Source of the DNA: Alloprevotella sp.
GTDB taxonomy: Bacteria > Bacteroidota > Bacteroidia > Bacteroidales > Bacteroidaceae
Assembly: GCA_015259235.1 (NCBI GenBank)
Contig: JABZGM010000119.1
Span: forward strand, 1 to 6,613
Length of the DNA stretch: 6,613 nt
Reading direction: 5' to 3'
Position numbers and translations under genes: made by a program. Position 1 is the first letter of the stretch. Every line of letters begins with the position of its first letter. Below are positions 1 through 6,222 of this stretch, piece by piece. The notes under the pieces were generated by a model. That model did no database searches and was not told the DNA's origin. It worked only from the letters and a program-made list of their open reading frames with translations.

Positions 1-497
1 ACGGAAGCAGATTCCCTTTTATCCTTGCTGGACGTTTTATCCTTACTGGGAGTGTCCTTTTTGGGGGCAGAATCCTGTTTCTTAGACGATTTCTCTTCCT
101 TTTTGGAGCTCTTGTTGTCCTTCTGAGATCTGTCTTTTTTCTTCGATTCGTCCGATTGGGTAGCCGACTTCGACTTCATCTCTCCCTTTTTATCAGACGA
201 AGTGTCTTTTTTCTTGGAAGCGTCTTCCTTCTTTTCCGAGGAATGTTCTTTTGAGTTGGAGGACGTCCCCTTGTTGTTTGCAGAGGTTTCTTTCTTCTTT
301 TCTGCAGAAGAATCTTTCTTTTCCGTTTTTTTCTCTGTCTTCTTCTCGGAGGGTACCAGAACTGGTGTCGTGGATCCCTTTTGCGGATTCTCTTCTTTAT
401 TACGAGGAGAGGGCTGCTCACTTGAGGAGTTTTCAGTCTCCGTAGAAGCAGGTATCTCTTCCGATTCTTTACAATCTTCAGGGATTTTGTGCTCCAT
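1..497 (-). other. Low-complexity Lys/Ser/Glu-rich C-terminal tail of the PBP
   Basis: This is the part of the PBP reading frame after the PASTA domain (residue 720 onward). The first 50 residues are rich in Glu, Ser, Pro and Thr; after about residue 769 the sequence becomes clusters of two or three lysines separated by Ser, Asp, Glu and Thr (EKKTEKKTEKKD, SSKKEEKSSKK). The sense strand is strongly purine-rich, so the plus strand shows long runs of C and T. The tail should be disordered and, by topology, periplasmic. It is still open at the window edge, so its full length is unknown. Confidence 0.85.
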
Positions 498-2654
498 CGA
501 AAGCGCAATCTTCACCACCATTTTAGGTTTGATGGGAGTGCCTGCTGGGAGACTTTGCGCCACGACACGCCCCATACCGGTGACTTTCACCTTCACCCCC
601 ATGCGTTCTAGGCGGTAAACGGCATCGCGCAGTCCGTATCCAATGACAGAAGGCAGTCCTTTGCAGCTTGTTTCGTTGTTGAGCGAAATGGCGCCTTGGT
701 GAACAGGCTCGCCCCATGCAAGACCTTCCGACGTGCGATAGTTGTTGCGGTGAGGCACTTGTAGTTCGTTGAGCACCTGGCTGAGGGTCACCAGATTACC
801 ATTTTGCATCATCGGAGGAACGGCACGAAGAGCAGTAGTGTCAATTGCAGCTTTGTAGTCCGTTTTTCGGTTTTTAGCCATCACACCTTCTGCCACTTTT
901 TTGAAAACTGGACAGCAGTGGATACCTCCATACGCAGGTGCACCCTTTTCGATGCAGACAATCATGGAATATCGTGGATGGTCGGCAGGGAAATATCCAG
1001 CGAAGCTCACGAGATAGTTAGAAGCAAATCCCTCTTTGCTCCAAATCTGTGCTGTACCCGTCTTACCTGCTATGGCAAAGTTCTTAGAATAAGCCAGTTT
1101 TCCCGTTCCAGTGTTTTTGCCCACCACACCTTCAAGGCAGATTTGGATATTGCGCAGTACCTCTGGCTTGCACATCCGTTCGCGGAGCACCACGGTGGGA
1201 TATTCTTGTACCACTTCATTTCCGCGGCGCACCTCAGTGACGAAGCGAGGAGCGACGAGTTTTCCTCCATTTGCCACCCCATTGTAGAAGGTGAGGGTAG
1301 AAATGGGAGGAATTTGGGTTTCATATCCGATGCTCATCCAAGGCAGTGTAGTGCCGTACCAGCGGTCTGGGTTATCTCTGCGATAGCGGATGCGAGGTTT
1401 TTTGTATCCTGGGATGGGGATGTGGAGATCTTCCATGATGCCGATGCGTTGCAGTCCAGACACAAACTGGTCGGGGTTGCTCGCATAAGCGTTGTCAATG
1501 AGCGTACTTACCCCCACATTCGACGATTTCTTGATGATTTCAGGCACGGTGAGCACCCCATTTCCACCTTTTCGCCAGTCGGAGTCACGCATCTTGCGTC
1601 CGTGCATCTCGCGAATACCATTTCCGGTGTTGCAGGTGGTGTTCATGTTGATTTTACCATCGTCCATCGCCACCATAAATGACATCGGTTTGAACACAGA
1701 ACCTGGTTCCATCATATTGGTCACCGCGCGTGGATCAATCTCAGCGTAGTTTCCATTTTCAAGTCGTGAGAGCGAAGACATAGCTTTCACGTTACCAGTT
1801 TGCACCTCCATGAGGATACACATACCTGCTCGCGCTCCAATGGCGCGCAACTGGTTGCCCAGCACTTTTTCGGTCAAATCCTGCATGCCCACGTCGATTG
1901 TCGTCACCACATCGCAACCATCCACGGCAGGGGTGTCCACCAGATTGATATATCTGTTCGCCACTTTTTGGCGATGACACACACCAGGCTTACCGCTCAA
2001 CACAGAGTCAAAAGCCAACTCGAGTCCGTTGAGCGCTTCGTCGTTTTCGCTGCGCAGATTACCAATCGTGCGAATCGCCAAACGACCATAAGGATTTTTG
2101 CGACGGCGGAATTCCTCTGTCGTGAATCCGCTCTTCCCAATGGGAAGATTGAGCAACGGCACTTTCTTCAGTTCCGTCAGTTGGATATACGTCACTCGTT
2201 TGGGATAGAGTGAGATATTGTGCTTCTGTTGAGCGCGTCCTTTGAGGATGGCAGCGCGTGTTTTCTCAATGTCTAGGTCTGGGATAATGCGTTTCATGCC
2301 CGTGAGCATGCTATCCATCTTGGTGGTGAGGATAGAGTCACGAACTATTTGGTCTTTCACACGTCGTGCCGAGTCAGGTTCCCACGACATGGGGTCAAGA
2401 TATATTCGATATTCAGGCAGTGATGTCGCCAACACCTGTCCATCTGCTGAGAGGATGTTGCCGCGTGTTGCTGCCAACGGTTTGAAACGGCTTTCAAACT
2501 TCGTGCTCACAGCCATCCAATAGTCATGTTGCACAAACATGATGTATGCTGTTTTGACCAGTATGATGAGACTGGCGAAGACAAACAATGCCAAGACAAC
2601 ACAGTAGCGTTGAAATGCCAATTTGATGACATTTGGGGGTGTTTTTGTAGACAT
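1..2654 (-). CDS. ftsI: Class B penicillin-binding protein FtsI (PBP3), PASTA domain, long Lys/Ser-rich tail; 3' end outside window
   Basis: Septal peptidoglycan DD-transpeptidase, anchored in the inner membrane with its catalytic part in the periplasm. My translation from ATG 2654 gives 884 full codons with no stop before base 1. Visible parts: a single N-terminal TM helix (about residues 17-38); the class B N-terminal domain starting at RGNI (64-67); the transpeptidase domain with active-site Ser in SVFK (Ser319, Lys322), SSN (377-379) and KTGTAQ (531-536); then a PASTA domain (about 667-716, LPSVIGYGLRDAVYRLE...). From about residue 720 to the window edge the protein is low complexity: between 769 and 884 I count about 31% Lys and 23% Ser, with almost no hydrophobic residues. 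An in-frame TAG 18 bases upstream supports the ATG at 2654; no Shine-Dalgarno is seen, as is usual in Bacteroidota. It lies 103 bp after ftsL. Position in the dcw cluster favours FtsI over the elongation PBP2. The motifs are intact, so it should be active. What the tail does is unknown. Confidence 0.95.
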   Translation of the reverse strand, partial: MSTKTPPNVIKLAFQRYCVVLALFVFASLIILVKTAYIMFVQHDYWMAVSTKFESRFKPLAATRGNILSADGQVLATSLPEYRIYLDPMSWEPDSARRVKDQIVRDSILTTKMDSMLTGMKRIIPDLDIEKTRAAILKGRAQQKHNISLYPKRVTYIQLTELKKVPLLNLPIGKSGFTTEEFRRRKNPYGRLAIRTIGNLRSENDEALNGLELAFDSVLSGKPGVCHRQKVANRYINLVDTPAVDGCDVVTTIDVGMQDLTEKVLGNQLRAIGARAGMCILMEVQTGNVKAMSSLSRLENGNYAEIDPRAVTNMMEPGSVFKPMSFMVAMDDGKINMNTTCNTGNGIREMHGRKMRDSDWRKGGNGVLTVPEIIKKSSNVGVSTLIDNAYASNPDQFVSGLQRIGIMEDLHIPIPGYKKPRIRYRRDNPDRWYGTTLPWMSIGYETQIPPISTLTFYNGVANGGKLVAPRFVTEVRRGNEVVQEYPTVVLRERMCKPEVLRNIQICLEGVVGKNTGTGKLAYSKNFAIAGKTGTAQIWSKEGFASNYLVSFAGYFPADHPRYSMIVCIEKGAPAYGGIHCCPVFKKVAEGVMAKNRKTDYKAAIDTTALRAVPPMMQNGNLVTLSQVLNELQVPHRNNYRTSEGLAWGEPVHQGAISLNNETSCKGLPSVIGYGLRDAVYRLERMGVKVKVTGMGRVVAQSLPAGTPIKPKMVVKIALSMEHKIPEDCKESEEIPASTETENSSSEQPSPRNKEENPQKGSTTPVLVPSEKKTEKKTEKKDSSAEKKKETSANNKGTSSNSKEHSSEKKEDASKKKDTSSDKKGEMKSKSATQSDESKKKDRSQKDNKSSKKEEKSSKKQDSAPKKDTPSKDKTSSKDKRESAS

Positions 2655-2757
2655 AAGACTCAGAGTGAGCTATAAATCGTTTGGGGCAGGGGAAGTAGTA
2701 GCGATAAACGCAGGAACTTTGGTGGAAGTAGGAAAGTACGGCATGTGCCAGATTGGC
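2655..2757 (-). other. ftsL-ftsI intergenic spacer, pyrimidine-rich leader of ftsI
   Basis: A 103-base gap between the ftsL stop and the ftsI ATG, long for this tightly packed cluster. On the sense strand it is clearly pyrimidine-rich (for example CTTTCCTACTTCCACC) with no purine-rich ribosome binding site near the ATG. I see no TAnnTTTG promoter box, no terminator and no small reading frame that I would call a gene. Confidence 0.5.
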
Positions 2758-3309
2758 TTATTCATCATCCGTCACCGGCAATTCAAAGGGAGCGTCTGTA
2801 GAAGTCTGGATGGTGGAGTCTTGCAACTGGCTTTCAATCTTCGAGCCCAGTGTGCGTTCGCGGAGTTCACTCGAACGAGTCAAGGCTTTGTAGCGGCGAT
2901 CGAGTAGTTCCTTGTTCAGTTTGTCATTTTCGATCATCAAATTGCGGTGATGATATCCCAAACTCACGTAGGCAATGAAGAGAGACATGATCAACAGCAC
3001 GAAAAACCAGTTGCGTCGCAGGAAGGAGAGGAATGAGATGCCTTGTACCAAATCCTTCAGCATCTGTTTGTCGAATTTTATATCATCGTCAATGATCCAC
3101 TGACGCCATCTTTGTGCGCGCACTTCTTCAGAGCACTCCTCGTCAGAGTCTCTGTCTTTGGGGGCTTGTTCTGTGGGTGCAGATAGGCTTTCTGCAGCTT
3201 GTAGTTCTTCTGTAGCAGTTTCTGCATTGTCTTCAGCGGTTTCCGCTTCTAGGGCTTCCGCTTGAGGCTCGTATTCAGGAACGATGATGTCGAAATCAAC
3301 TTCTTTCAT
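2758..3309 (-). CDS. ftsL: FtsL-like cell division protein with acidic N-terminal extension
   Basis: Probable FtsL-type bitopic protein of the divisome, expected to act with the FtsQ/DivIB and FtsB/DivIC counterparts to recruit and activate FtsW-FtsI. The 183 residues divide into an acidic cytoplasmic N-terminus (about 1-66, 22 Asp/Glu against 4 Lys/Arg), a juxtamembrane stretch with basic FLRR (97-99), one TM helix (about 101-119) and a periplasmic coiled-coil-like segment (about 122-160) containing RRYKALTRSSELRERT. That last segment resembles the conserved part of Bacteroidota FtsL-like proteins, which from memory are often only 100-120 residues, so the N-terminus here is an unusual addition. 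No other ATG lies in frame between the rsmH stop and 3309, and the gap to rsmH is 62 bp. Its place between rsmH and ftsI is the standard ftsL position. The family is divergent, so the name rests on context as well as on the TM plus coiled-coil layout. Confidence 0.88.
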   Translation of the reverse strand: MKEVDFDIIVPEYEPQAEALEAETAEDNAETATEELQAAESLSAPTEQAPKDRDSDEECSEEVRAQRWRQWIIDDDIKFDKQMLKDLVQGISFLSFLRRNWFFVLLIMSLFIAYVSLGYHHRNLMIENDKLNKELLDRRYKALTRSSELRERTLGSKIESQLQDSTIQTSTDAPFELPVTDDE

Positions 3310-3371
3310 AGTTTTTTGTGGGGAATCAAAACTCCAAGTCTTCTTGTGTGTGAAGGGAATGAGGGGAGAAA

Positions 3372-4292
3372 TTATAGTTTTTCAGCAATGCGGAGTTTTG
3401 CACTTCGGCTGCGAGGGTTAGCCAGTTGTTCCTCTTCTGAGGGAATAATCACTTTATTGTTTACGGGGCGTAGCGGAGAAAGACGGTTTCCATAAAAATC
3501 TTGTTCCACCTTGCCCGCAATGTTGCCCGAACGCATGAAATTTTTCACCATGCGATCTTCCAAACTATGATAGGTCAGCACCGAAAGACGTCCACCAGGT
3601 CGCAACACGCGGAGTGCCGCTTGCAACATCTCTTCCAGAGCGTCCATCTCGTGGTTTACTTCGATGCGTAGGGCTTGAAACACCTTTGCCAAGTCTTTCT
3701 TTTCGCGATCGCGAGGCATGAGCGGTTGCACCACTTGCAGCAAATCGTTAATGGTGCTGAAAGCGCGTTCGCCACGTTGCTTCACGACTGCAGCTGCCAG
3801 TCGACGACCATTTTTCAGTTCTCCATAAATCTGAAACACCTTTGCCAGTTGCTCTTCCGTGGCAGTGTTGAGCACCTGAGCCGCTGTGCTACCCCCTCGC
3901 ACGTTCATGCGCATGTCGAGGGGAGCGTCAAATCGAAATGAAAAACCGCGTTCTTCCGCATCGAAGTGGTGGCTTGACACACCGAGGTCTGCCAACACCC
4001 CATCCACTTTGCCCACTTGGTCATAAAATCTCATCCATCGTGAGAGGAAGCGGAAGTTGCTTGCCACAAAAGTAAGTCGTTCTTCGTGTTCTGGCACATT
4101 TGCCACCGCGTCAGCGTCTTGGTCAAAACTAAATAGACGACCCTCTTCACCCAGTCGCGCGAGAATCTCGCGACTATGTCCACCGCCACCAAAAGTGGCA
4201 TCGATGTACACGCCATCGGGACGCATGTTGAGTCCATCCACCGTGGGATGGAGCAGCACTGGAACGTGATATGTGGGGCAGATTGTAGGCAT
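3372..4292 (-). CDS. rsmH: 16S rRNA (cytosine(1402)-N(4))-methyltransferase RsmH (MraW)
   Basis: SAM-dependent methyltransferase that N4-methylates C1402 of 16S rRNA in the ribosomal P site; by long-standing genome order it sits at the head of the dcw cluster. The 306-residue protein is full length for the family. Motifs in order: HVPVLL (9-14); SAM-binding loop DATFGGGGHS (31-40); FSFDQDADA (55-62), whose acidic residues should bind the SAM ribose; LADLGVSSHHFD (100-111); RFDAPLDMRM (120-129); QALRIEVN (206-213); YHSLEDR (241-247); and the basic C-terminal NPRSRSAKLR (292-301). No key residue is missing. The start at 4292 places HVPVLL at the usual short distance from the N-terminus. It is the first gene of the operon here; mraZ, which normally precedes it, is absent. 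A TAACTTTG promoter box lies about 30 bases upstream. Confidence 0.97.
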   Translation of the reverse strand: MPTICPTYHVPVLLHPTVDGLNMRPDGVYIDATFGGGGHSREILARLGEEGRLFSFDQDADAVANVPEHEERLTFVASNFRFLSRWMRFYDQVGKVDGVLADLGVSSHHFDAEERGFSFRFDAPLDMRMNVRGGSTAAQVLNTATEEQLAKVFQIYGELKNGRRLAAAVVKQRGERAFSTINDLLQVVQPLMPRDREKKDLAKVFQALRIEVNHEMDALEEMLQAALRVLRPGGRLSVLTYHSLEDRMVKNFMRSGNIAGKVEQDFYGNRLSPLRPVNNKVIIPSEEEQLANPRSRSAKLRIAEKL

Positions 4293-4320
4293 TTCGTTGT
4301 GATAGTCTTATAGTAGCGAG

Positions 4321-4328
4321 CAAAGTTA
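4321..4328 (-). promoter_or_regulatory. Putative -7 box of the rsmH-ftsL-ftsI operon promoter
   Basis: On the minus strand the sequence reads TAACTTTGC, an exact match to the Bacteroidota primary-sigma -7 consensus TAnnTTTG. It lies 28 bases before the rsmH ATG, giving a leader of roughly 20-25 bases. No TTTG/TTG -33 element is seen at the right spacing, so the promoter may be weak or need an activator. Confidence 0.55.
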
Positions 4329-4539
4329 CTAAATTCTCTGCACTTTTATCCTCTATTTTTTGGAAAAAAAATGCCCTGTGAAATTTTACTTTAGTCGATA
4401 GTGATTAAGTGTTTGACTGTCAGGTTATAATCTGTTTTCTCCATTTGCGCCACATCTATTTGCTTTTTCGCTTGTTTTTGTGGGTTCTTTAATCGTTTGT
4501 TCTCTCCTTAGTTTTGTCAGAAGAATGTAGGAAAATAGG

Positions 4540-4570
4540 TTGGTTATTATTCTTTTTATAGCTAAATTTG
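4540..4570 (+). promoter_or_regulatory. Bacteroides-type promoter of the DUF2752 gene
   Basis: TTGG at 4540-4543 and TAAATTTG at 4563-4570 are separated by 19 bp, matching the known Bacteroidota pattern (TTTG or TTG, 19-21 bp, TAnnTTTG). Transcription should begin near 4577, leaving a leader of about 55 bases before the ATG at 4632. The TM2 gene's promoter has the same two elements at the same spacing. Confidence 0.65.
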
Positions 4571-4631
4571 TAGCGCCTACTTGCCGATAGTGGTTGTGCG
4601 TTCTTCTAATGCACTATATGCTTAGCCTCCT

Positions 4632-4997
4632 ATGACAAAATCTCGTTTGTTGCTCGTTTCATGCTTTCTCATAGCTGTCGTATTCTGGCTGTTCAAGAAT
4701 CTGCAAGGCAGTGTTTCGGGACTACCTTGTCTCTTTCGTTCAGCAACGGGGTATAGTTGTCCGGGCTGTGGAGCGCAAAGAGCCGTCCATGCTTTACTGC
4801 ACGGGCACTTTGTGGAAGCCATTAGATACAACTATTTTCTCCCTTGTGTCGTTGTATTTCTACTTGTTTTTTATAGCCTTAGTTTCTTTGAAAAGGGTAA
4901 AATCATTCGCGCTAGACTTTCAAGCGCTACTGCTGTCCTTGTCTATCTGTTGATAACTCTTTGTTGGGTTCTCATTCGAAATTTATATCAGTGCTAA
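4632..4997 (+). CDS. DUF2752 family small membrane protein
   Basis: A 121-residue membrane protein whose exact function is not established. The family signature is clear: Cys33, then GYSCPGCGAQRAVHALLHG (40-58) and RYN (65-67), matching the DUF2752 pattern G-x-x-C-P-x-C-G-x-x-R-A with LLHG and YN. Hydrophobic segments at about 5-22, 68-86 and 97-115 suggest three TM helices, with the Cys motif in the loop between the first two. Four cysteines (33, 43, 46 and the C-terminal 121) are notable; C43 and C46 form a CxxC pair that could bind metal or be redox active, but that is inference. The start at 4632 gives a direct run into the first TM helix. It faces the TM2 gene across a shared terminator. 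From memory, DUF2752 and TM2 genes are often neighbours in Bacteroidales, which suggests a joint role. Confidence 0.9.
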   Translation: MTKSRLLLVSCFLIAVVFWLFKNLQGSVSGLPCLFRSATGYSCPGCGAQRAVHALLHGHFVEAIRYNYFLPCVVVFLLVFYSLSFFEKGKIIRARLSSATAVLVYLLITLCWVLIRNLYQC

Positions 4998-5014
4998 TTT
5001 CCTCTTTTGAACTG

Positions 5015-5057
5015 AAAATAGCCGTATCAATGTAGTGCATTGATACGGCTATTTTTT
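5015..5057. terminator. Bidirectional intrinsic terminator between convergent genes
   Basis: A perfect 18-bp stem (5015-5032 with 5038-5055) and a 5-base loop. The plus-strand right arm ends in a run of six T (5052-5057); the minus-strand copy ends in four T. It lies 17 bases after the DUF2752 stop and about 63 bases after the TM2 stop, so it can end transcripts from both sides. Confidence 0.9.
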
Positions 5058-5062
5058 ATGCT

Positions 5063-5109
5063 GCACCATCCCTTTTTATGGATGGCTAAGTCAATGTTCT
5101 AGATGGTGC
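5063..5109. repeat. Imperfect inverted repeat 3' of the TM2 gene
   Basis: GCACCATC (5063-5070) pairs with GATGGTGC (5102-5109), an 8-bp stem. A shorter competing hairpin, CCATCC (5066-5071) with GGATGG (5080-5085), uses the same left arm. There is no T-run after it in either direction, so it is not a classic terminator; it may be a 3' end structure of the TM2 mRNA or chance. Confidence 0.4.
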
Positions 5110-5120
5110 TTCAGTCTTAC

Positions 5121-5477
5121 CTAAACATATTGACTAAGGGCAAAGAGCATGGATTGGTAATTTTTCTCGCGCGTTGCGTCCATAATCAGGAATAAATCAA
5201 TGATAGCCCAGATGCCGCAACCGCCACCAGTGAGTAGTTTTCCTACTCCGAGACCAACGTCACCGATGTAGAAGCGGTCAATTCCAGACAAGCCAAGGAG
5301 GGTTGGGAAGATTGAGAGAAGTAATGCAGTTGTAGGATCTTTCAAATTAGAAGCATAGAAAGGTATATTTGAAGTATCTGGAAGTTGCAGCATGCGATTG
5401 CGCAAGTCTACACACTGTTGCACAGTGAAATATTTGGAGTTTGCAGCGAAAAAGTTGTTTATTTGGTTAGTATCCAT
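5121..5477 (-). CDS. TM2 domain-containing small membrane protein
   Basis: A 118-residue protein of unknown precise function. The N-terminal part (about 1-45) is soluble and of the kind found in Bacteroidales TM2 proteins. The TM2 domain follows: a first helix (about 49-66, ending LGLSGIDRFYIG), the DRFY motif (67-70), then the GLGVGKLLTGGGCGIW loop and a second helix (about 84-100, ending in DLFLIMD). The C-terminus ATREKNYQ is also typical. The DRF motif between two helices defines the family, and two helices with a short polar turn are expected in the membrane. The ATG at 5477 is the start of this frame and lies about 30 bases after a good promoter box. It converges on the DUF2752 gene with a shared terminator. 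The 2-gene association is the best functional clue. Confidence 0.93.
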   Translation of the reverse strand: MDTNQINNFFAANSKYFTVQQCVDLRNRMLQLPDTSNIPFYASNLKDPTTALLLSIFPTLLGLSGIDRFYIGDVGLGVGKLLTGGGCGIWAIIDLFLIMDATREKNYQSMLFALSQYV

Positions 5478-5509
5478 TGTCTAAATGTTTTAAGATGTGA
5501 ACGTGGTTA

Positions 5510-5540
5510 CAAATGTAGGGATAATCTTATTGATGACCAA
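5510..5540 (-). promoter_or_regulatory. Bacteroides-type promoter of the TM2 gene
   Basis: On the minus strand TTGG (5537-5540) is followed after 19 bp by TACATTTG (5510-5517), a full match to the -33/-7 pattern. Transcription should begin near 5503, giving a leader of about 25 bases before the ATG at 5477. Confidence 0.7.
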
Positions 5541-5632
5541 GTAAAAGTTTCTTTTTCTGGGGAATTTTTCTGTCGTCGTGCAAGCCCGTTGCTGTTTGCG
5601 TTCCATTTGAGTGTCTTCGGCTCACTCCTTTT

Positions 5633-5758
5633 GGCTTGAGAAAAAGTCCAATGTTTTGGGAAAAACGTTGGAGATTTTCGGAAAAACGTGGGAAGTTTTT
5701 CCAAAAACGTAGGAGATTTTTCTAGAAAAGTCGGAGATTTTTTGAGTGAAATATGGAC
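5633..5758. repeat. Degenerate 21-bp tandem repeat array, about 5-6 units
   Basis: Units of exactly 21 bp begin at 5654, 5675, 5696, 5717 and 5738, with a more diverged unit at 5633. The shared core is TTTT, then a variable pair, then GAAAAACGT and GGAGA (examples: TTTTGGGAAAAACGTTGGAGA is unit 1; unit 2 differs at a few sites). Conservation is highest in units 1-3 and decays at both ends. Because 21 is a multiple of three, the minus strand reads as a 7-residue repeat (KSPTFLE, KSPTFLE, KLPTFFR, KSPTFFP), which keeps frames open without proving a gene. Confidence 0.85.
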
Positions 5759-5979
5759 CTTTTGAAAGAGGGAAAAGCAGGAAGGAAGGGTGAAATCTCC
5801 TTCCATGGAATATGTATTGGTGATTGTGCAGCAAACGAGGACCATTTTTGTGACAAAAGGCAGGAAGAAATAAGAAAACTCTGCATGAAGACAACAAGAA
5901 CTTGAAGGTGATGAAAGTATCCAAGTATAGGATAGCTCTAGGGAGTGTTTTGAGATGTGAAATCGCTGCTGCGGAAAGC
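5759..5979. other. Gene-free stretch between the 21-bp array and the inverted-repeat element
   Basis: I see no convincing gene, RNA gene or promoter here. Minus-strand open frames pass through it but resemble no known family, and their repeat-derived parts lie in the neighbouring array. Confidence 0.5.
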
Positions 5980-6011
5980 CCCTCGCGCGCGTACGTACAG
6001 AAGTTCATCAC

Positions 6012-6036
6012 TTTTTGCTTTCACAACCTTCACAGA
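6012..6036 (+). repeat. Left arm of the 25-bp perfect inverted repeat
   Basis: Begins TTTTTGCTTTCACAACC and ends TTCACAGA; its exact reverse complement lies at 6198-6222, 161 bases away. The arm itself holds TTCACA twice, 9 bases apart. Confidence 0.95.
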
Positions 6037-6042
6037 AAGTCG

Positions 6043-6074
6043 TGTAATCGATTGTAATCTAGTGTCTTGTAATC
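6043..6074 (-). repeat. Three copies of GATTACA inside the inverted-repeat element
   Basis: On the minus strand GATTACA occurs at 6068-6074, 6053-6059 and 6043-6049, that is, start to start 15 and 10 bases apart. All three are in the same orientation. They might be protein-binding sites, but three 7-base copies in AT-rich DNA may also be chance. Confidence 0.5.
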
Positions 6075-6197
6075 GGTTTTCGGACAATTTTTAACAGTTT
6101 TGCGTAGGAGTCTCAAATATGGGGCGAAAAAGTGGGGGAGTAGGTGGATAATAATTAGGGTAGTTTTTTCTCTTTTTCGGGAGCGTTTTTGGGGTAC

Positions 6198-6222
6198 TCT
6201 GTGAAGGTTGTGAAAGCAAAAA
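6198..6222 (-). repeat. Right arm of the 25-bp perfect inverted repeat
   Basis: Reverse complement, without mismatch, of 6012-6036. It begins TCTGTGAAGGTTGTGAAAGC. Beyond it, toward 6250, lies a second CG-alternating tract that mirrors the one left of the other arm. Confidence 0.95.

Larger units (their letters stand above)
4293..4631. other. Divergent intergenic region between rsmH and the DUF2752 gene; no mraZ
   Basis: An AT-rich stretch of 339 bases between divergently transcribed genes. It carries the rsmH promoter box at its left end and the DUF2752 gene promoter at its right end. In between (about 4340-4535) I see an A-run near 4364-4371 but no reading frame of useful length, no RNA gene and no clear hairpin. 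The mraZ gene that usually lies directly upstream of rsmH is not here. Confidence 0.7.

Noticed and set aside
1..497. PBP tail as an artefact of a frameshift
   Set aside because: The composition is coherent for 165 residues in the same frame as the PASTA domain, with gradual change from Glu/Ser/Pro to Lys/Ser; a random out-of-frame extension would be expected to meet a stop or show mixed composition.
202..618. Plus-strand open frame rich in Phe/Ser (138 codons)
   Set aside because: It is the mirror of the Lys-rich PBP tail: the CTT/TTC-rich complement of AAG/GAA codons reads as Phe, Ser and Leu without stops.
804..1682. Plus-strand open frame of 292 codons
   Set aside because: It is antisense to the transpeptidase domain of ftsI, whose motifs are intact on the minus strand. 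The plus-strand product shows no recognisable domain.
4413..4431. TTGACT and TATAAT, resembling an E. coli sigma-70 promoter
   Set aside because: The two boxes are only 7 bases apart instead of about 17, and Bacteroidota use a different consensus.
5633..5758. CRISPR array
   Set aside because: Units are directly adjacent with no unique spacers, are degenerate, and there is no cas gene nearby.
5507..5845. Minus-strand frame with a KSPTFLE-type 7-residue repeat
   Set aside because: The repeat follows directly from the 21-bp DNA array, an overlapping minus-strand frame is also open across it, and no domain or good start signal is seen. It also overlaps the TM2 promoter region.
5622..6011. Minus-strand frame of 129 codons
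   Set aside because: Same array in a different frame; its start lies in the inverted-repeat element and no family is recognised.
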